Part shown: one piece after another, positions 42,186-51,502 of the stretch | Numbering within the stretch: the first letter of the stretch is position 1 | How the letters are laid out: each line of letters begins with the position of its first letter | Origin: DYJE01 sp041660385 | GTDB lineage: Bacteria; Desulfobacterota; Desulfobacteria; Desulfobacterales; Desulfolunaceae | Assembly (NCBI GenBank): GCA_041660385.1 | Contig: JBAZWJ010000025.1 | Coordinates: forward strand, 9,947 to 73,946 | DNA length: 64,000 bases | Reading direction: 5' to 3' | Program-made: the position numbers and the translations under genes | Notes under the pieces: generated by a model | What the model was told of the DNA's origin: nothing | The model's database searches: none | What the model saw: the letters and a program-made list of their open reading frames with translations, nothing else

Positions 42186-43991
42186 TTATATGAAACAAAA
42201 CAGAATCACGATGAACAGGGTTGAAAGGGCTGCTGTGATTCCCACCGGCACAGAGCCCGACGCAAAAGCCTTGTATATGGAACTTTTCAGGTTTTTAGCA
42301 CCACCGTCATCTGCTTCAAGAACCGACTTGAAAGGACTTAAACAAAGATAGGCGATATGGGCCGGGGCATTCCTGGCAAAATCGTTTACCGCCGATGTGA
42401 TCCTCCCAATGAACAACTCAGCTGAGAACGCATTGAGGGTGTTCATTCCAACGTCGGCTGCGCGGTAAAACAGCACCGACGCTTTTCTGTAAATGAGATC
42501 CGTGTCAGGCAGATCGGATTTGGAAGGGGAAGGGAACACATCATAACGAACCAGCAGAAAGAAGGCCAGGGCACCGAACAGCAGGAGCTGAAGCTGTGCA
42601 ATCACATGGGCGAACGTGTACGGTACGTAACCTGCTACAAAAGGAAGCAGACGGTAAAGGCTTTTGAAATCCACGGCCAGATAAACGCAGAGAAAAGCGG
42701 CAACGCCCATGGCAATCAGCATGTTGGCTGGTGCCTCTTCCGCTTTGATGCCTTTGTCCTCGCCGAAGAAGATAAAATAGGGAATCCGCAAACCCGCATA
42801 AACCAGAGTACCGGCTGATGCAAATTCCAGAATCAGCCACACTGCCGTCAGATGTTCGTGGCTTGCCGCGCTGATGATCATGGATTTGCTCACAAAGCCG
42901 TTGAACAGGGGGAAAGCTGAAATGGATGCCGATGCCACAAGGCAGAACAGACAGGTGAGAGGCATGGTTTTATAAAGACCACCTAAATCGGAAAGGCGCG
43001 TTTTCCCCGTGGCCTGAATCACGGCTCCGGCCACCATGAAAAACAGGGCTTTGTATAGAATATGGCAGAAAGCATGGGCGGCGGCTCCGTTGATGGCAAG
43101 CTGGGTTCCAATGCCCACGGCGCAGAGCATAAACCCCACCTGACTGATCAGGCTGTAGGCCATGATCCGCCTAATATCGTTTTCAATGATGGCGTAAAGA
43201 ACAGGTATCACCGCTGTTGCTGCACCGACCCAGATCAGAAGCTCTGTTCCCGTGAACATACGTGCCATAACGTACACAGCGCTTTTAGTGGTAAAGGCGC
43301 TGAGGAAAACAGCTCCGGCGATGGTGGCTTCCGGGTAGGCATCTTTCAGCCAGCCGTGAAGGGGAAAGGCGGCGGCATTTACAGCAACACCGATTAATAT
43401 GAACCACGACGCTGTGCTGTGGAGACCGATCGCTGAAAATTCCGTGGTGTTAAAGGCTTTGACGTAAAGCACGATTCCAGCCAGAAGGCTTAATCCGCCC
43501 ACAATGTGAACCATCACATAGCGGAATGCGGCGGCCTGGGCTTCCCGTGTCCGCCTTGCAAGAACGAGGAAAGTGGACGCGATGGCCATCACTTCCCAGA
43601 AGATGTACAGGGTGAAGAGATCGCCCGCAAAGGTCACACCAAGAGCCCCACCCACATAGCAGAGTCCGGCCACAAACTGAAGGTCGTCAGCAATATTCAA
43701 GGCATAGATCAGGGCTACAAAAGAGATGAGGATGAAAATTATACCGAAAATCCGGCTCAGGTTGTCGATACGACCCAAAATCATGTCGTATCCCGGGCCG
43801 AAGTTCAGCAGGGGCAACACCCATCTGGAGCCGCCGTTTATATCCACACCTGACATGGCCGCAAGAGCTGCAATAGGAATGAGCAGAAGATAAGCGAACT
43901 TCGCACGTCCTTTGAGAAACGGTACGAGCAGCGCTCCCAGAATGAAAATCAGAGCTGGAGGAAAGCTGTTATGTATGATGTTGGGTATCAT
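42186..43991 (-). CDS. Mrp-type antiporter large subunit (NuoL/MrpA/D-like), third copy
   Basis: 601 residues with about 14-16 membrane helices. Shared antiporter features: YIFWEVMAIASTFLV (Glu in helix 5), the Lys in AFTTKSAVY, and the FHxxLYKALFFMVAG-type helix. Longer at its C-terminus than the two others in the operon. It is preceded by a heptamer tandem repeat and a 101-residue small protein. Moves H+ in exchange for Na+ or K+; complex I is excluded by the neighbours. Confidence 0.88.
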   Translation of the reverse strand: MIPNIIHNSFPPALIFILGALLVPFLKGRAKFAYLLLIPIAALAAMSGVDINGGSRWVLPLLNFGPGYDMILGRIDNLSRIFGIIFILISFVALIYALNIADDLQFVAGLCYVGGALGVTFAGDLFTLYIFWEVMAIASTFLVLARRTREAQAAAFRYVMVHIVGGLSLLAGIVLYVKAFNTTEFSAIGLHSTASWFILIGVAVNAAAFPLHGWLKDAYPEATIAGAVFLSAFTTKSAVYVMARMFTGTELLIWVGAATAVIPVLYAIIENDIRRIMAYSLISQVGFMLCAVGIGTQLAINGAAAHAFCHILYKALFFMVAGAVIQATGKTRLSDLGGLYKTMPLTCLFCLVASASISAFPLFNGFVSKSMIISAASHEHLTAVWLILEFASAGTLVYAGLRIPYFIFFGEDKGIKAEEAPANMLIAMGVAAFLCVYLAVDFKSLYRLLPFVAGYVPYTFAHVIAQLQLLLFGALAFFLLVRYDVFPSPSKSDLPDTDLIYRKASVLFYRAADVGMNTLNAFSAELFIGRITSAVNDFARNAPAHIAYLCLSPFKSVLEADDGGAKNLKSSIYKAFASGSVPVGITAALSTLFIVILFCFI

Positions 43992-44040
43992 GGTTTACCT
44001 TATTCGATCAGAAAACACCGGTGGAATGGCAACCCATTCG

Positions 44041-44068
44041 ATGTTCAATGTTCGATGTTCAATGTTCT
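44041..44068. repeat. four tandem heptamers ATGTTC(N)
   Basis: ATGTTCA, ATGTTCG, ATGTTCA and ATGTTCT follow each other without a gap in the 89 bases between two antiporter genes of the same operon. It lies about 50 bases before the start codon of the next gene in the transcript. Confidence 0.75.
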
Positions 44069-44080
44069 TTATTATCCCTT

Positions 44081-44386
44081 TTACCGTCTTTCGATCTGAC
44101 CAAACAAGGCACGCAGCGCTTTTGCACCAAAAACCAGCGCAGCAGCACTTACAAAGCCATACACGGCATAAAATTCCGGGACATTACCGATGGAGATCGT
44201 CTCGTGTTTGTGGATCATAAAATCAAGAATCAGAAGAACTCCCAGAATCACAAAGAAACCTGTGATATAGGGGTTTTCCTTTGCGATGGTAAGCAAGGGT
44301 TTTTTTTCAGCCATCTGCTTGTTCTTTTCCGGCTGACGAGCCTTGCTTTCCCGGTTATTTTTTTTTGACCCGCTATTCTTTTTCAT
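44081..44386 (-). CDS. small two-helix membrane protein in the Mrp operon
   Basis: 101 residues from the ATG at 44386, preceded by GGAGG; the longer upstream extension of this frame overlaps the previous gene and is not translated. The first 35 residues are highly basic and polar, followed by two hydrophobic helices (about 41-60 and 75-95). It lies 2 bases after the second large antiporter subunit, so it is part of the complex or of its assembly. No family is recognised. Confidence 0.78.
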   Translation of the reverse strand: MKKNSGSKKNNRESKARQPEKNKQMAEKKPLLTIAKENPYITGFFVILGVLLILDFMIHKHETISIGNVPEFYAVYGFVSAAALVFGAKALRALFGQIERR

Positions 44387-44388
44387 AA

Positions 44389-45873
44389 TCAACCTCCGAT
44401 GATGGACTGAACCGTCATCTCCGCCAGTCGAAGAAACGGCTGGGGCAGAAAGAACAGGATCACAGAAATGGATGCCGTGATGCAAAGAGGCACAAGGCAC
44501 CACATGGGCGCTTCGTCCACTTTTTTCTTGAACAGCGCTTCCTCATCGGTGCAGAAGAACGCCTTGTAAACAATGGGGAGAAAATACGCTGCGTTCAAGA
44601 GGGAACTGATCAGCAGAACCGCAAGAAAAACAGGTTGGCCTGCTTCAATTGTTCCGAGAACAAGATACCACTTGCTGATAAAACCGCCGCAGGGAGGAAG
44701 GCCGATGACACTCAAAGCACCGATAAGAAATGCCACCATGGTAAAGGGCATTCTTCGTCCAATGCCCACCAGCTCACTGACGTTTTTGGCTCCCGTTGCC
44801 ACGTAAATGGCCCCGGCGCAGAAGAACAGGGTGATTTTACCAAAGGCGTGCATCACGATGTGAAGGATTCCGCCGGTAAGGCCGTGAGGTGAAAGAAGAG
44901 CCACACCAAGAACGATATAGGACAGTTGCCCGATGGTGGAAAATGCCAGCCTCCGTTTCAGCCCGTCCTGGGACAGGGCGATCAGCGACGCGGTGATAAT
45001 AGTGATTGAGGCGATGGTGCAGATCACCGTGTTCAGGTTGAACGACAACAAAAGGTCCGACCCGAAAACTCCGGTGATCACTCTGGCCACGCAGAAAGCG
45101 CCCACTTTAACAACGGCAACGGCATGGAGAAGGGCGCTTACCGGCGTCGGGGCCACCATGGCTGCCGGTAACCAGGAATGGAAAGGCATGATCCCTGCTT
45201 TGGCGAATCCGAAAACAAGCATCAGAACAAGAATCAGCAGGGTCTGCTTGGAAAAGGCTCCTGTCATAAACCCTTGTGATGCGAATTCCAGGGTCCCTGT
45301 TTTGGCGAATATATACAACATGGCCGGAAGAACCAGGGCAATGGATGCACCAAGAATATAGAAAAGATAGGTCCGACCTGAACTTTTAGCCTCCGCATCC
45401 TGGTGATGGGTAACCAGAGGATAGGTGGCGAGAGACAGCATTTCATAAAAAAGATACATGGTGAGTAGGTTTGCCGAAAAAGCCACGCCCACAGTTGCCG
45501 ATAGTGAAAGGGCAAAGTAGCAGTAGTATCGTGTCTGGCTGTGCTCGTTTAGCGTTCGCATATAGCCGATGGAATAGGCCGAGGTGATGATCCACAGAAA
45601 TGACGACACCAGGGCGAACAGCATGCCAAAAGAATCCACCTTGAAGGCAATGGGCAGTCCGGGAAGAACGTCGAACAGGGTGAAACGAATTTCGTTGCCC
45701 CCGAGAATCATGGGGAGCATGGACACCACAATAAGAAATTTCAACGCAGCCGCAGCAAACGTCCAGGATTCCCGGATGTTTTTCGAACGACATGAAAGAA
45801 GCACAGGTATCACCAGAAGGGATACAAGAACAGCGATAAGGGGTCTTGATGTAAATATGGTTTGAGTGATCAT
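44389..45873 (-). CDS. Mrp-type antiporter large subunit, second MrpD-like copy
   Basis: 494 residues, 13-14 membrane helices. YLFYEMLSLATYPLVTHHQ supplies the Glu of helix 5, FGFAKAGIMPFHSWLPAAM the Lys and HxxLP motif of helix 7-8. The pair of ions exchanged cannot be told. The start overlaps the first MrpD-like gene by 4 bases (ATGA), so translation is coupled. Confidence 0.9.
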   Translation of the reverse strand: MITQTIFTSRPLIAVLVSLLVIPVLLSCRSKNIRESWTFAAAALKFLIVVSMLPMILGGNEIRFTLFDVLPGLPIAFKVDSFGMLFALVSSFLWIITSAYSIGYMRTLNEHSQTRYYCYFALSLSATVGVAFSANLLTMYLFYEMLSLATYPLVTHHQDAEAKSSGRTYLFYILGASIALVLPAMLYIFAKTGTLEFASQGFMTGAFSKQTLLILVLMLVFGFAKAGIMPFHSWLPAAMVAPTPVSALLHAVAVVKVGAFCVARVITGVFGSDLLLSFNLNTVICTIASITIITASLIALSQDGLKRRLAFSTIGQLSYIVLGVALLSPHGLTGGILHIVMHAFGKITLFFCAGAIYVATGAKNVSELVGIGRRMPFTMVAFLIGALSVIGLPPCGGFISKWYLVLGTIEAGQPVFLAVLLISSLLNAAYFLPIVYKAFFCTDEEALFKKKVDEAPMWCLVPLCITASISVILFFLPQPFLRLAEMTVQSIIGG

Positions 45874-47381
45874 GAGATCACCCCCGGAATGGCGGCTTGG
45901 ATCACGTGGGTCACAATGTCTCCTGTGTAAATGCCCAGTACAATCAGGGAAAGAGCGGTAATCATCAGGGGAATCAGCATGGATAAAGGCGCTTCAACCA
46001 TCTTGTCCTTGTGGCGATGATGGCCGTGGTGATGATGATCCTTGGAATCCCCGGGTGATTGGAAGTAGGCTATTTCAAAGATCCTGAAAAACAGGACCGC
46101 ATTGACAAGGCTGCTGAATATCAGGGCAGCGGCAAAGCCGTAATGACCGGCATTGATGCCGCCTATTATAAGATACCATTTGGAAAAAAAACCGCAGGTG
46201 GGGGGAATGCCGATGACGGCCAGAGCACCTATAGTGAAAGCAGTCATGGTAAAGGGCATCCGTTTGAAAATACCTTTGAGGTCTGAGAACGAATCACTTT
46301 TTGTCCTGTAGGTGATGGCTCCAGCTGCAAGGAAAAGGCAGAGAGTCATGGCCGCGTCGTTGATGATGTGGAGTGCGGAACCGGTTATCCCCATTCGATT
46401 TCCGAGAAAGAAACCGCCCACCATATAGCCCACTTCGGCGATAACGATGTAGGTCAGCATTTTGAAAAGGCTTTTCTGGGTCAAGGCCAGAAGCGATCCC
46501 ACGACAATTGCCGCCACGGCGATCCACACGATGGCGTTGCTGATCTGAAGCGTCCCAAATACATAGGCCGGTGTGAACACGTAAAGACACACCCGGATCA
46601 TGGCGTAAATCATCACTTTGGTGGTGAGAGGCGCGAGCAGTGCCGACGAAGCCGGGGATGCATGGCTGTAAGCATTGGGCAGCCATCCATGAAGAGGAAA
46701 AAGCCCCATTTTCGTAAAAAGGCCGGTCATGCAGATGATGAAGGCGAACATCACCATGGTACTCGAACTGTGCTCGGGCATGGCGATGAACCGGGCCAGA
46801 TCAGCCATGTTCAGTGATCCGGTGGCAATGTATAGATAACCCACACCCAGCAGATAAAAAGATGCCCCGATGGTTCCGATGAACAGATAATTGAGACTTG
46901 AAAGGGGCGCGCGGGGCTGTCCCAGACCAATAAGGGAATAGCCGGTCAATGCCGCAATTTCAAGAAGGACGTACAAGTTGAAGGCATCTCCTGTGGCCAC
47001 GATACCCACCATGCCGGTGACAAACAGGATGTAAAGGGTGTAGAACGTGCCTTTTTTATCGCTGAAATCCCGGTCGATCTGTTTGGAACTGGCCACGAGG
47101 TTTATCAGGGCAACAGCGGTGACAACCACAAGAATGGGGGCTGACAGATAATCGATGACGTAAACGATACCGATGGGTGAGCTCCAGCCGCCCATGGTGT
47201 AAACAACTGGTCCCGAAGCTATGACTTCCATAAGAATACCGACGGAAGACGCCAGGGAAAACCCGAGGCACCCGAAGGTGAGAGGCAGGCATAACCTGGG
47301 GGCAAGCCATGAAAGGGCTGATACCGACAGGGCCGTTAGAAGGGGAACGACCACGAGAAGTGCGGGTAGATGCTGAACCAT
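45870..47381 (-). CDS. mrpD: Mrp-type antiporter large subunit MrpD, with His-rich loop
   Basis: 503 residues, 13-14 membrane helices. LYVLLEIAALTGYSLIGLG contains the helix-5 Glu, FTKMGLFPLHGWLPNAYSHA the Lys and HGWLP. A cytoplasmic or periplasmic loop near residue 450 reads DHHHHGHHRHKD, an unusual His cluster that could bind metal or sense pH. It overlaps the MrpC stop by one base and the next gene by 4. Confidence 0.92.
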   Translation of the reverse strand: MVQHLPALLVVVPLLTALSVSALSWLAPRLCLPLTFGCLGFSLASSVGILMEVIASGPVVYTMGGWSSPIGIVYVIDYLSAPILVVVTAVALINLVASSKQIDRDFSDKKGTFYTLYILFVTGMVGIVATGDAFNLYVLLEIAALTGYSLIGLGQPRAPLSSLNYLFIGTIGASFYLLGVGYLYIATGSLNMADLARFIAMPEHSSSTMVMFAFIICMTGLFTKMGLFPLHGWLPNAYSHASPASSALLAPLTTKVMIYAMIRVCLYVFTPAYVFGTLQISNAIVWIAVAAIVVGSLLALTQKSLFKMLTYIVIAEVGYMVGGFFLGNRMGITGSALHIINDAAMTLCLFLAAGAITYRTKSDSFSDLKGIFKRMPFTMTAFTIGALAVIGIPPTCGFFSKWYLIIGGINAGHYGFAAALIFSSLVNAVLFFRIFEIAYFQSPGDSKDHHHHGHHRHKDKMVEAPLSMLIPLMITALSLIVLGIYTGDIVTHVIQAAIPGVIS

Positions 47382-47776
47382 TATTTCCCTTCCTCAGATC
47401 TTAGATTCTCATTGATGTCGTCTTCCTCAAGGGTTCCGTACTGGCGGTATATCTTCATGGCCAGAGACAGAGCCACGCCCAGGGTGGCCACAGACACCAC
47501 GATGGCCGTCAGCATGAGAACATGGGGAAGGGGGTTGATGTAGTCGGCTGCATGAACAGCGTCATGGCCCTGATAGGGCACGATGGGAATGGTTTTCCCC
47601 GTTTTGTATGCCGTACTCACATAGAAAAGAATGATGGAAGTCTGGAAGATGTTCATTCCGATGATCTTCTTCACAAGATTGCTTTTGACGATCATGGCGT
47701 AAAGGCCGATCATCATCAGAATAACATAGACGATGTAATTGTATTTCGCGCCGATGGCCGTAACGATCTGTTCCAT
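47381..47776 (-). CDS. mrpC: Mrp antiporter subunit C (NuoK-like)
   Basis: 131 residues with three membrane helices and the NuoK-like ICNx segment IIGMNIFQTSIILFYVS, then LPHVLMLTAIVVSVATLGVALSLA. MrpC is normally small and precedes MrpD. The C-terminal tail is charged. It is 1-2 bases from its neighbours, so coupled. Confidence 0.92.
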   Translation of the reverse strand: MEQIVTAIGAKYNYIVYVILMMIGLYAMIVKSNLVKKIIGMNIFQTSIILFYVSTAYKTGKTIPIVPYQGHDAVHAADYINPLPHVLMLTAIVVSVATLGVALSLAMKIYRQYGTLEEDDINENLRSEEGK

Positions 47777-47777
47777 A

Positions 47778-48611
47778 TCAAAGCCCCTCGTCGTGTTTGC
47801 CTGCCGAAGACAGGTTGTAGTAAATCCATATCATCACCGACATAACAGCGAAGGCCACGCCGATTTCCACGCTGAAAATGCCGTGGGATCTGGCCATGAC
47901 TTTATCCGTTCCCAGGATGGAGGAAAGGGCTCCGTAGTTGAGGAAATGCTCACCCATAAGAAGACACACAAAGCCGGTGCCCGAGTAAATCAATACGCCC
48001 ACGGCCCCCAGAACAGCGGCTGTTTTTTCTTTGAAACGCTTGAGTGTGCGCCTGAGATCGTTTGAAATTGAGAAAAGAATAATGGATGATCCCATAAGAA
48101 CGCCGCCCTGAAATCCGCCGCCGGGACTGTAATGGCCGTGGGCCACCACATAAAGGGCAAACAGCTGGACAAAAGCGATGACTAACCTACAGGTGTTTTT
48201 AATGATCAGAGAATCGGGAGCCCACATTGAGTCGATGCGTGTGAATACTTTGGAATTTTCCGCAGGAAGTTTTCCTCCTTCCTCAATGCGCAGGGTGAGG
48301 CCTGTTGGAACATGCCGGTAAAACCGTGCTGGTGGACTTGTGCTTTCTCTTCTTCGCAAAAGGAAAAAACATGCAAGCCCCGCCGTAAGAACAACGGTGG
48401 TTTCGTACATGGTGTCGTATCCTCGGTAATCAGCAAGAATGGTAGTGACCGAGTTGGGTACATGGGCGTCAACCATGGTGTTTTCAAGAAAATGGGGAGA
48501 AAGGTACGTGTTCGCCGGAGACGTGCCGTCTCCAAAATTCGGAAAATCCATGGCGTAGTATATCAGAAGGGCTCCGCAAACGATAACGGTGATAAGTCCA
48601 ATACTTTTCAA
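47778..48611 (-). CDS. fused MbhE-like/MrpB antiporter subunit
   Basis: 277 residues from a TTG at 48611, preceded by AAGGAGG; the longer frame upstream overlaps the previous gene and is not used. The N-terminal half (about 1-100, YETTVVLTAGLACFFLLRR) corresponds to MbhE, the C-terminal half (about 145-275, YVVAHGHYSPGGGFQGGVL) to MrpB/MnhB. In most Mrp operons these are separate or lie at the end of MrpA. The TTG overlaps the stop of the MbhD gene (TTGA). Confidence 0.85.
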   Translation of the reverse strand: MKSIGLITVIVCGALLIYYAMDFPNFGDGTSPANTYLSPHFLENTMVDAHVPNSVTTILADYRGYDTMYETTVVLTAGLACFFLLRRRESTSPPARFYRHVPTGLTLRIEEGGKLPAENSKVFTRIDSMWAPDSLIIKNTCRLVIAFVQLFALYVVAHGHYSPGGGFQGGVLMGSSIILFSISNDLRRTLKRFKEKTAAVLGAVGVLIYSGTGFVCLLMGEHFLNYGALSSILGTDKVMARSHGIFSVEIGVAFAVMSVMIWIYYNLSSAGKHDEGL

Positions 48612-48853
48612 TCCTTGGTCCTCCTTGTGGTATGGAACACGGCGGCTACGCAAAAAACGGTACTGACTCCGGCCCCGACTGTGGCTTCGGTGAAGGCAAC
48701 GTCCACGGCACCCATAACAGTCCAGGACAGGCACATGAGAAAACTGTAAGCGCTGAAAACAATGGCCGCAGCAAGAAGATCCTTAACTGTGATGGCCACG
48801 ATACCGCTGATCACCACCAGGGCGAGAACAATGAAATCAATGGGAAGGCTCAT
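48608..48853 (-). CDS. MbhD/DUF4040 antiporter subunit
   Basis: 81 residues, two or three membrane helices. LLAAAIVFSAYSFLMCL and VDVAFTEATVGAGVSTV match the DUF4040 domain, which in fused MrpA forms its C-terminal extension. The conserved Glu in AFTEA is present. Overlaps MrpG by 4 bases and the next gene by 4. Confidence 0.88.
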   Translation of the reverse strand: MSLPIDFIVLALVVISGIVAITVKDLLAAAIVFSAYSFLMCLSWTVMGAVDVAFTEATVGAGVSTVFCVAAVFHTTRRTKD

Positions 48854-49194
48854 GGGTTTGGCGTGTCCTTTTTCCTGGTCCAGGGTTGAAGTCCGGCCCT
48901 CATCCCTGCGTCAATGATGGCGTGGGTGGCGGTGGGGCTCGTAATATAAATGAACACGACGATCAGGACGATTTTTAAAAAATTCAGAAACGAGGCAATG
49001 GAAATACCTCCGTCAAACAAAGCGAACAGGGCAAGACCGGCCATGGAGAGGAGAACACCCATGCAGTCGATCATGCCTGCGGGATGAAGCCGGGAATAAA
49101 AATCGGGAAATCGGATCATGCCCACGGCTCCGGTGAAAAAAATAAATAGTCCACCTGCCAGGAGCAAGCCTACAATAAAGGTGAGGATGATCAT
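48850..49194 (-). CDS. mrpG: Mrp antiporter subunit G
   Basis: 114 residues with three membrane helices. GMIRFPDFYSRLHPAG is the family signature near the N-terminus, and TSPTATHAIIDA near residue 85 completes it. Starts 30 bases after MrpF. Confidence 0.93.
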   Translation of the reverse strand: MIILTFIVGLLLAGGLFIFFTGAVGMIRFPDFYSRLHPAGMIDCMGVLLSMAGLALFALFDGGISIASFLNFLKIVLIVVFIYITSPTATHAIIDAGMRAGLQPWTRKKDTPNP

Positions 49195-49224
49195 GATATG
49201 TGCTCCCCATGCTCACAAAAAGGG

Positions 49225-49512
49225 TTATTGGTCCTTGTGTTCGTCATATAGATCTTTTTTCTTATGGAAATACCTGGCCGAAGCCAGAACGGCGATGAAG
49301 TTCAACAACGCGTAGGCCAGAGCGATGTCGATGAACATGTCGACCTTCTTGTAAAGAATGCCGATGATAATGAGAAGGACGGTCGTTTCACTGCCTATGG
49401 CGTTCACACCCATAAGCCGGTCAAGAATGGTGGGTCCCACCACTGTCCGGTAAAGGGAGACGGCCATGATGACTGCCAGCGCTATCCCTGAGTACAAAAT
49501 GACATTTTCCAT
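49225..49512 (-). CDS. mrpF: Mrp antiporter subunit F
   Basis: 95 residues with three membrane helices; GPTILDRLMGVNAIGS is the signature, followed by FIDIALAYALLNF. Starts 2 bases after MrpE. Confidence 0.93.
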   Translation of the reverse strand: MENVILYSGIALAVIMAVSLYRTVVGPTILDRLMGVNAIGSETTVLLIIIGILYKKVDMFIDIALAYALLNFIAVLASARYFHKKKDLYDEHKDQ

Positions 49513-49514
49513 AA

Positions 49515-50084
49515 TTATTCACCAAATATGTGACCTGATTTCGGTTCCATGTCTCCTGGCAGTCCGCCTGCGGTTGTGTCATCTATTGCATGGACTGCAA
49601 AATCACCTAGGACTGAAAGAGCCACAGTGATGGTGCCTGGAGTCAGAGTAATGGAGTTGGCGAAGGTGACAAGGGCCATGTCGTTCTTCAACCGGCTTTT
49701 AAAATAAACCATCTGCGGATTAATGCGTTCGAGCGGATCTTTACTGTATACCAGCTTGAGAACATGTATGTTGGAAAGGACAATCTGCCAGAGAAGCCAG
49801 GGGAAATACATCATAAACCTTCCCCATATTATGGGAATATTGTTGAACCTTGTGTCGGTGATCAGAAGATCCGATGACATGGCCGCCACAATCAGGCATG
49901 AAATAACGCCAAGGCTCATATGAAACAGGTCAAATTTCCCTGAAAATACAAGCCACATCAAGAACATGACTATGAAAGTGATTGTGAAAGGGATGGGTTT
50001 CAACCGTTTTTCTTCCTGGGGTTTGACATCCGGCCCCTGGTTTTCGGAAGAATTCGGAGTATTTTTCTTATCGTGACTAGACAA
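49515..50084 (-). CDS. mrpE: Mrp antiporter subunit E
   Basis: 189 residues from the TTG at 50084; GAGAGG lies 9 bases upstream. A TTG further up at 50108 would add 8 residues but has no such site. The first 30 residues are polar. The MrpE features are WLVFSGKFDLFHMSLGV, then SNIHVLKLVYSKD and SITLTPGTITVAL. It is the first gene of the antiporter operon. Confidence 0.9.
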   Translation of the reverse strand: MSSHDKKNTPNSSENQGPDVKPQEEKRLKPIPFTITFIVMFLMWLVFSGKFDLFHMSLGVISCLIVAAMSSDLLITDTRFNNIPIIWGRFMMYFPWLLWQIVLSNIHVLKLVYSKDPLERINPQMVYFKSRLKNDMALVTFANSITLTPGTITVALSVLGDFAVHAIDDTTAGGLPGDMEPKSGHIFGE

Positions 50085-50266
50085 TTTATTTTTCCTCTCC
50101 AAGGTCAATTTAACCAGGGAACAACCATATGCAACGTTTTAATCTTCAGGAATAAATGACAAAAACACAATTCCGTTCAATGGTTTTCAAACAAATTCAA
50201 AATAGACTACAAGCAATTATTGTACTTCTGAGAAACGAGAATCCTATACCTGGCTTTCAAGTTTTG

Positions 50267-51502
50267 TCAATGATTTTCTTGGCTTCCATTTGTTTTTCTG
50301 GCCCGGATTTTTTCATGGGCTTTGCGCATGGTTTCGGTGAGTACGTCGATGTCCACGGGCCTTTCAAGGAAAGCAAACGCCCCAAGATCAAGACAGGTCT
50401 TCTTGTCGAATTCCGAGCCCTGCCCCGTGAGAATAATCACTTCAACGTCCGGTTTTGTCGCCTTGATCCGCCTCAGGACTTCGAAGCCGTCAATACCGGG
50501 CATCTTGAGATCAAGAACCATAAGTTCCGTGTCCTGGTTGTCCAGGTATCCCAAGGCATCTTCACCGCTGTACGTGACCTTGGTTTCAACCTCCCTGATT
50601 TTAAGACGTTCGGACAGTGTTTCCACATACCGCTTTTCATCGTCCACAAGCAGCACCGGTGCTTGTTTCGTCTGTCCTTCACGGGATACAGTTCGAGCAG
50701 AGTCGCCCGTCTGGTCAAACCGGACATCCACCTGCACTACTCCGAGCACGCTTCCGGCAATATCCATGATTTTTCGTTTAAGGCGCCCTTGAAATATGAC
50801 ACCTTTTTTTATCGTCACCACCACGCGCCCCTGTTCAACCCAGACATGGCCGATTCCGCCGCAGCAGCTCAGGGCAAGCTCTACCTCCGCAGCCAGTTTG
50901 AAATCCGCCCGTTCTTTCAAGACAATCTCCTTAGATATTCCGTGAAGTTTGTCCATGTGTTTTATGATCACTGAAAGTGGGCCGTTTTCACCAATTCTAT
51001 CCGCATAAATGGTCAGATCATACAAAGACTTGTCCCATGGTGTTTTTCCGAAAAGCGACTGTGAACGGACAGAGGCGTTCATGTCTTCAAGGTTTATCCG
51101 CTCCATCGCCTCTTTTTCAGACATCCCATGAAAGGTTACGGCCTGGATGATGCGGAAAGGCTTTTCAGCCACCACCAGAATTCTCGCCACGTGAGTCATC
51201 GACGGTGGCACAAAAAGACCGGCGAACCCATGAAAAACACAGTCGCCTTTTTCAATCTTATCAGCCACCGCCCATTTCAGACAGGCCACCGCCCTTTCCC
51301 ACTCATGGGTTATAGAGTTGAAAACCCCACGCTTCCCGACAATAGAGTATTCCAGAGACGCCCTCCTCTGGCCGGTCTTTTCGACAGCAAGGGCAATGAT
51401 GTCCTCGTCGCTTATGACTTTGATGCCCTGGTCTGACGCGATACGCTCCGCCGTTCTTTTCCCCTGGGTGAACGAAGGTCCGTTAATCACGAGTGTCGGC
51501 AT
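50267..51502 (-). CDS. cytidylate-kinase-like domain fused to a response-regulator receiver
   Basis: 411 residues from the ATG at 51502, preceded by AAGGAGCAGCC. Residues 1-200 belong to the cytidylate-kinase-like family, but the nucleotide loop reads INGPSFTQGKRTAE, without the standard GxxGxGK order, so catalysis is doubtful. A middle region of about 100 residues (200-270) is not recognised. The C-terminal receiver (about 280-405) has LVDDE, phosphoacceptor D331 in VLDLKMPGIDG, and the Lys site reads FLERPV, where Glu-Arg replaces Lys. A receiver lacking this Lys can still be phosphorylated but may not switch normally. The gene has no adjacent kinase. Confidence 0.82.
   Translation of the reverse strand: MPTLVINGPSFTQGKRTAERIASDQGIKVISDEDIIALAVEKTGQRRASLEYSIVGKRGVFNSITHEWERAVACLKWAVADKIEKGDCVFHGFAGLFVPPSMTHVARILVVAEKPFRIIQAVTFHGMSEKEAMERINLEDMNASVRSQSLFGKTPWDKSLYDLTIYADRIGENGPLSVIIKHMDKLHGISKEIVLKERADFKLAAEVELALSCCGGIGHVWVEQGRVVVTIKKGVIFQGRLKRKIMDIAGSVLGVVQVDVRFDQTGDSARTVSREGQTKQAPVLLVDDEKRYVETLSERLKIREVETKVTYSGEDALGYLDNQDTELMVLDLKMPGIDGFEVLRRIKATKPDVEVIILTGQGSEFDKKTCLDLGAFAFLERPVDIDVLTETMRKAHEKIRARKTNGSQENH

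Noticed and set aside
42186..50084. Respiratory complex I or complete membrane-bound hydrogenase
   Set aside because: Hydrophilic redox subunits are absent, and MrpE, MrpF and MrpG are clear.
50156..50974. 272-codon plus-strand frame
   Set aside because: It is the antisense shadow of the cytidylate-kinase/receiver fusion and has no domain features.
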